Positions 5,225 to 6,816 of a DNA stretch of 6,816 nucleotides are shown in pieces. Location: the NCBI GenBank assembly GCA_009843585.1, contig VYDC01000031.1, forward strand, positions 1,044-7,859. The letters run 5' to 3'. This DNA comes from Chloroflexota bacterium (GTDB lineage Bacteria > Chloroflexota > Dehalococcoidia > UBA2979). Each line of letters opens with the position of its first letter. Position 1 is the first letter of the stretch. The notes under the pieces are model-generated. The model saw only the letters and a list, made by a program, of their open reading frames with translations. It searched no databases and was not told where the DNA came from. Both the position numbers and the translations under genes were made by a program.

Positions 5225-6816
5225 CTACCGCGGACGCGAGCCCTCGATCTCCACCGTCACGATGTCGATCCCGTAGTACTTCCGGTGGCGGACGGAGGAG
5301 GCGTAGTGGCGCAGCAGGCGGAACGCGATGTCGCCGACCTCCGGCGTCTCCGCCTGCTCGCTGATGTAGGCGATGCGGTCCTCGATGTTCTCCTCGGTGA
5401 AGAGCGCCAGGAACTCGAGCTCGACCGTCCCGGCCCCGGGACGGGCGATGAGGAGAAGGCGCGGCGGCGCGTCTCCCTCGTAGTCGTCGCGCAGCTGCAG
5501 CATGCTGGAGAGCGTCTCCTCGCCCGCGGCGCACAACCGGTCGGCCGACGCCTGGTCCCACCCCATGCCGGAGGCGAGCCGGCGGAGGAAGGCCTCGACG
5601 CCCGGGAAGGACGAGGCGTCGAGCGTGGTTTCCAGGCGCCTGCTGCGGGAGCCCGCCACCTCGAGGACGCCGGTCATCAGCACCGCGACCAGCACCCCCG
5701 CGACGACGCTGTTCCCGAGCGCGACGCCCCAGGCGCCGCCGATGAGCTCCGCGACGATGTTCTGGTTCTGGAGCCCGATCGCGACCGAGAGCGAGACGCC
5801 GACGATGAAGGCGCGCTGCTGGCTGAGCCCGTCCCGGAAGACGCTGCGCATCCCCTCGACGAAGAGCATCCCCATGATGATCAGGAGCAGCGCGCCGGTG
5901 ACCGGCCGGGGGATCGTCGCGAGCGCGCCGACCACCTTCGGCAGCAGTGCCAGCCCGATCGCCAGCACGCCGACGGCCGCCCCGGCACGCCTCGCGGCGA
6001 CCCCGGTGAAGGCGACCAGCGAGATCGACGTCGGCAGGTAGATGGCGAGCGGCGGCGTCCCCGCTACTCCCGAGAGCAGGATCGCCGCGCCGCCGGCGTT
6101 CATCGTCCCCTGCACGGAGCGGAAGTCGATGCTGCGGGGCGTCCGCCGGGAGACCTGCTGGATCACCGCTCCCTCGCTGCTGCCCCGGACCGCGACCACC
6201 GCGCTCACGACCAGGAAGACGAGCAGCAGCGCCCCGAAGGCCGGATCGGTGACCGGGGCGAAGCCCGGCCAGGCGGAGAACTCCGGGAGGTCGAGCCAAC
6301 GGGCATCGAGCGCCGGCTGGACGTCGTAGACACCGAGCGGCACGGAGACAACGCAGCCCGCGACGATCGCCAGGGGGATCGCCCAGAGGCGCCACAGCCC
6401 CGCGCCGCGCAGCATCAGGAGCGCGGCGGCGCCCAGAGTCGCCGCCCCCACCGCCGCACCGGACTCGGGAGCTGCGCCGGCGGGGACGTCGTCGAGCCGG
6501 CCGACGGCGATCGGCATGGCGGAGACGGCGATCATCATGAAGGCGACCCCGGCGACCACGGGCGTGATCAGCCGCCGGAGCCGCGCGAGCCAGGCGGCGA
6601 CGACGAACTGGAGCAGCGAGGAGGCGACGACGAGGCTCGCCATGAGCGCCAGCCCGCCCTCGTCCACCGCCAGCACGCAGACCGCGAGGAAGGGGACGCC
6701 GGGGCCCATCAGCAGCAGGTGCCCGGATCCGACGCGGCCGAACCTTGCCGCCTGGAGCGCCGTCGCGGCCCCGGCGACGAGCAGCCCGGCGAAGATCGCC
6801 CAGGTGAGGTAGGCAC
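5225..6816 (-). CDS. NCS2 (SLC23) family permease with extra C-terminal domain, N-terminus off the window
   Basis: Inner-membrane permease of the nucleobase/ascorbate transporter family (xanthine, uracil and relatives, proton symport). The frame is open to the right edge, giving 529 visible residues; the true start lies beyond. Numbering here is from the Met at 6709. Before it is AYLTWAIFAGLLVAGAATAL, the family's first membrane helix, then RFGRVGSGHLLLMGPGVPFL. About a dozen hydrophobic segments follow up to about residue 352. The core helix region has DFRSVQGTMNAGGAAILLSG (195-214). The family signature, usually N-x-G-x(4)-T with a basic end, reads TSISLVAFTGVAARR (227-241), so the Asn and Gly are missing and the substrate cannot be inferred. 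Residues 359-494 are a soluble extension resembling a HATPase/anti-sigma-like fold: SSFPGVEAFLRRLASGMGWD, then an N-box-like AAGEETLSSM with Ser where the ATP-site Asn is expected, and no clear glycine boxes. Ends at TAG 5225. Confidence 0.88.
   Translation of the reverse strand, partial: AYLTWAIFAGLLVAGAATALQAARFGRVGSGHLLLMGPGVPFLAVCVLAVDEGGLALMASLVVASSLLQFVVAAWLARLRRLITPVVAGVAFMMIAVSAMPIAVGRLDDVPAGAAPESGAAVGAATLGAAALLMLRGAGLWRLWAIPLAIVAGCVVSVPLGVYDVQPALDARWLDLPEFSAWPGFAPVTDPAFGALLLVFLVVSAVVAVRGSSEGAVIQQVSRRTPRSIDFRSVQGTMNAGGAAILLSGVAGTPPLAIYLPTSISLVAFTGVAARRAGAAVGVLAIGLALLPKVVGALATIPRPVTGALLLIIMGMLFVEGMRSVFRDGLSQQRAFIVGVSLSVAIGLQNQNIVAELIGGAWGVALGNSVVAGVLVAVLMTGVLEVAGSRSRRLETTLDASSFPGVEAFLRRLASGMGWDQASADRLCAAGEETLSSMLQLRDDYEGDAPPRLLLIARPGAGTVELEFLALFTEENIEDRIAYISEQAETPEVGDIAFRLLRHYASSVRHRKYYGIDIVTVEIEGSRPR

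Noticed and set aside
5157..6395. 412-residue minus-strand open frame over the permease
   Set aside because: Arg/Gly-rich shadow of the NCS2 permease in a neighbouring frame, with no domain signal.
1..6816. CRISPR array, insertion sequence or RNA gene
   Set aside because: No regularly spaced repeats, transposase motifs, terminal inverted repeats, or tRNA/rRNA signatures were found on either strand.

Overview
The window comes from a GC-rich bacterium. Third codon positions are mostly G or C, strongly so on the right. The phylum cannot be settled from sequence alone. The gene content (HEPN/MNT and DUF433/DUF5615 toxin-antitoxin modules, an orphan ACP with its PPTase, and a purine/uracil-type permease with an extra C-terminal domain) would fit an uncultured soil- or myxobacterium-like lineage. 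That placement is inference.

Left part (1-1448, plus strand): a gene-poor leader of about 400 bases is followed by a frameshifted minimal nucleotidyltransferase remnant (409-690). Next comes an apparently intact MntA/HepT pair (782-1087 and 1071-1448). The antitoxin keeps the GSX10DXD motif and the toxin keeps the HEPN RX4HXY motif, and the two genes overlap by 17 nt.

Middle (1599-2860, minus strand): a probable operon reads leftward. It holds a doubtful 80-residue helical ORF, a stand-alone acyl carrier protein and an Sfp-type 4'-phosphopantetheinyl transferase. The transferase could activate the carrier protein encoded next to it. No ketosynthase or adenylation gene is visible.

2931-3526 (plus strand): a second toxin-antitoxin module. 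The DUF433 antitoxin is intact. Its DUF5615 PIN-like toxin partner is broken by an in-frame amber codon at 3227-3229. A 7-bp inverted repeat lies between this module and the divergent ACP-side genes. From 3527 to 3918 there is only a start-less open frame that looks like a gene remnant.

Right part (3919-6816, minus strand): this is ordinary-looking metabolic DNA, read leftward. It holds a permease of the NCS2 (SLC23) family that runs off the right edge and carries a C-terminal domain resembling a degenerate HATPase, then a DUF1330 protein 45 nt downstream, a 517-nt gap with a suspicious coding-like block, and a glyoxalase/VOC-fold protein.

Overall, the window looks like an accessory patch of toxin-antitoxin modules, partly decayed, interleaved with a carrier-protein cassette and set beside a transporter operon. 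I see no RNA genes, CRISPR array, insertion sequence or integrase.
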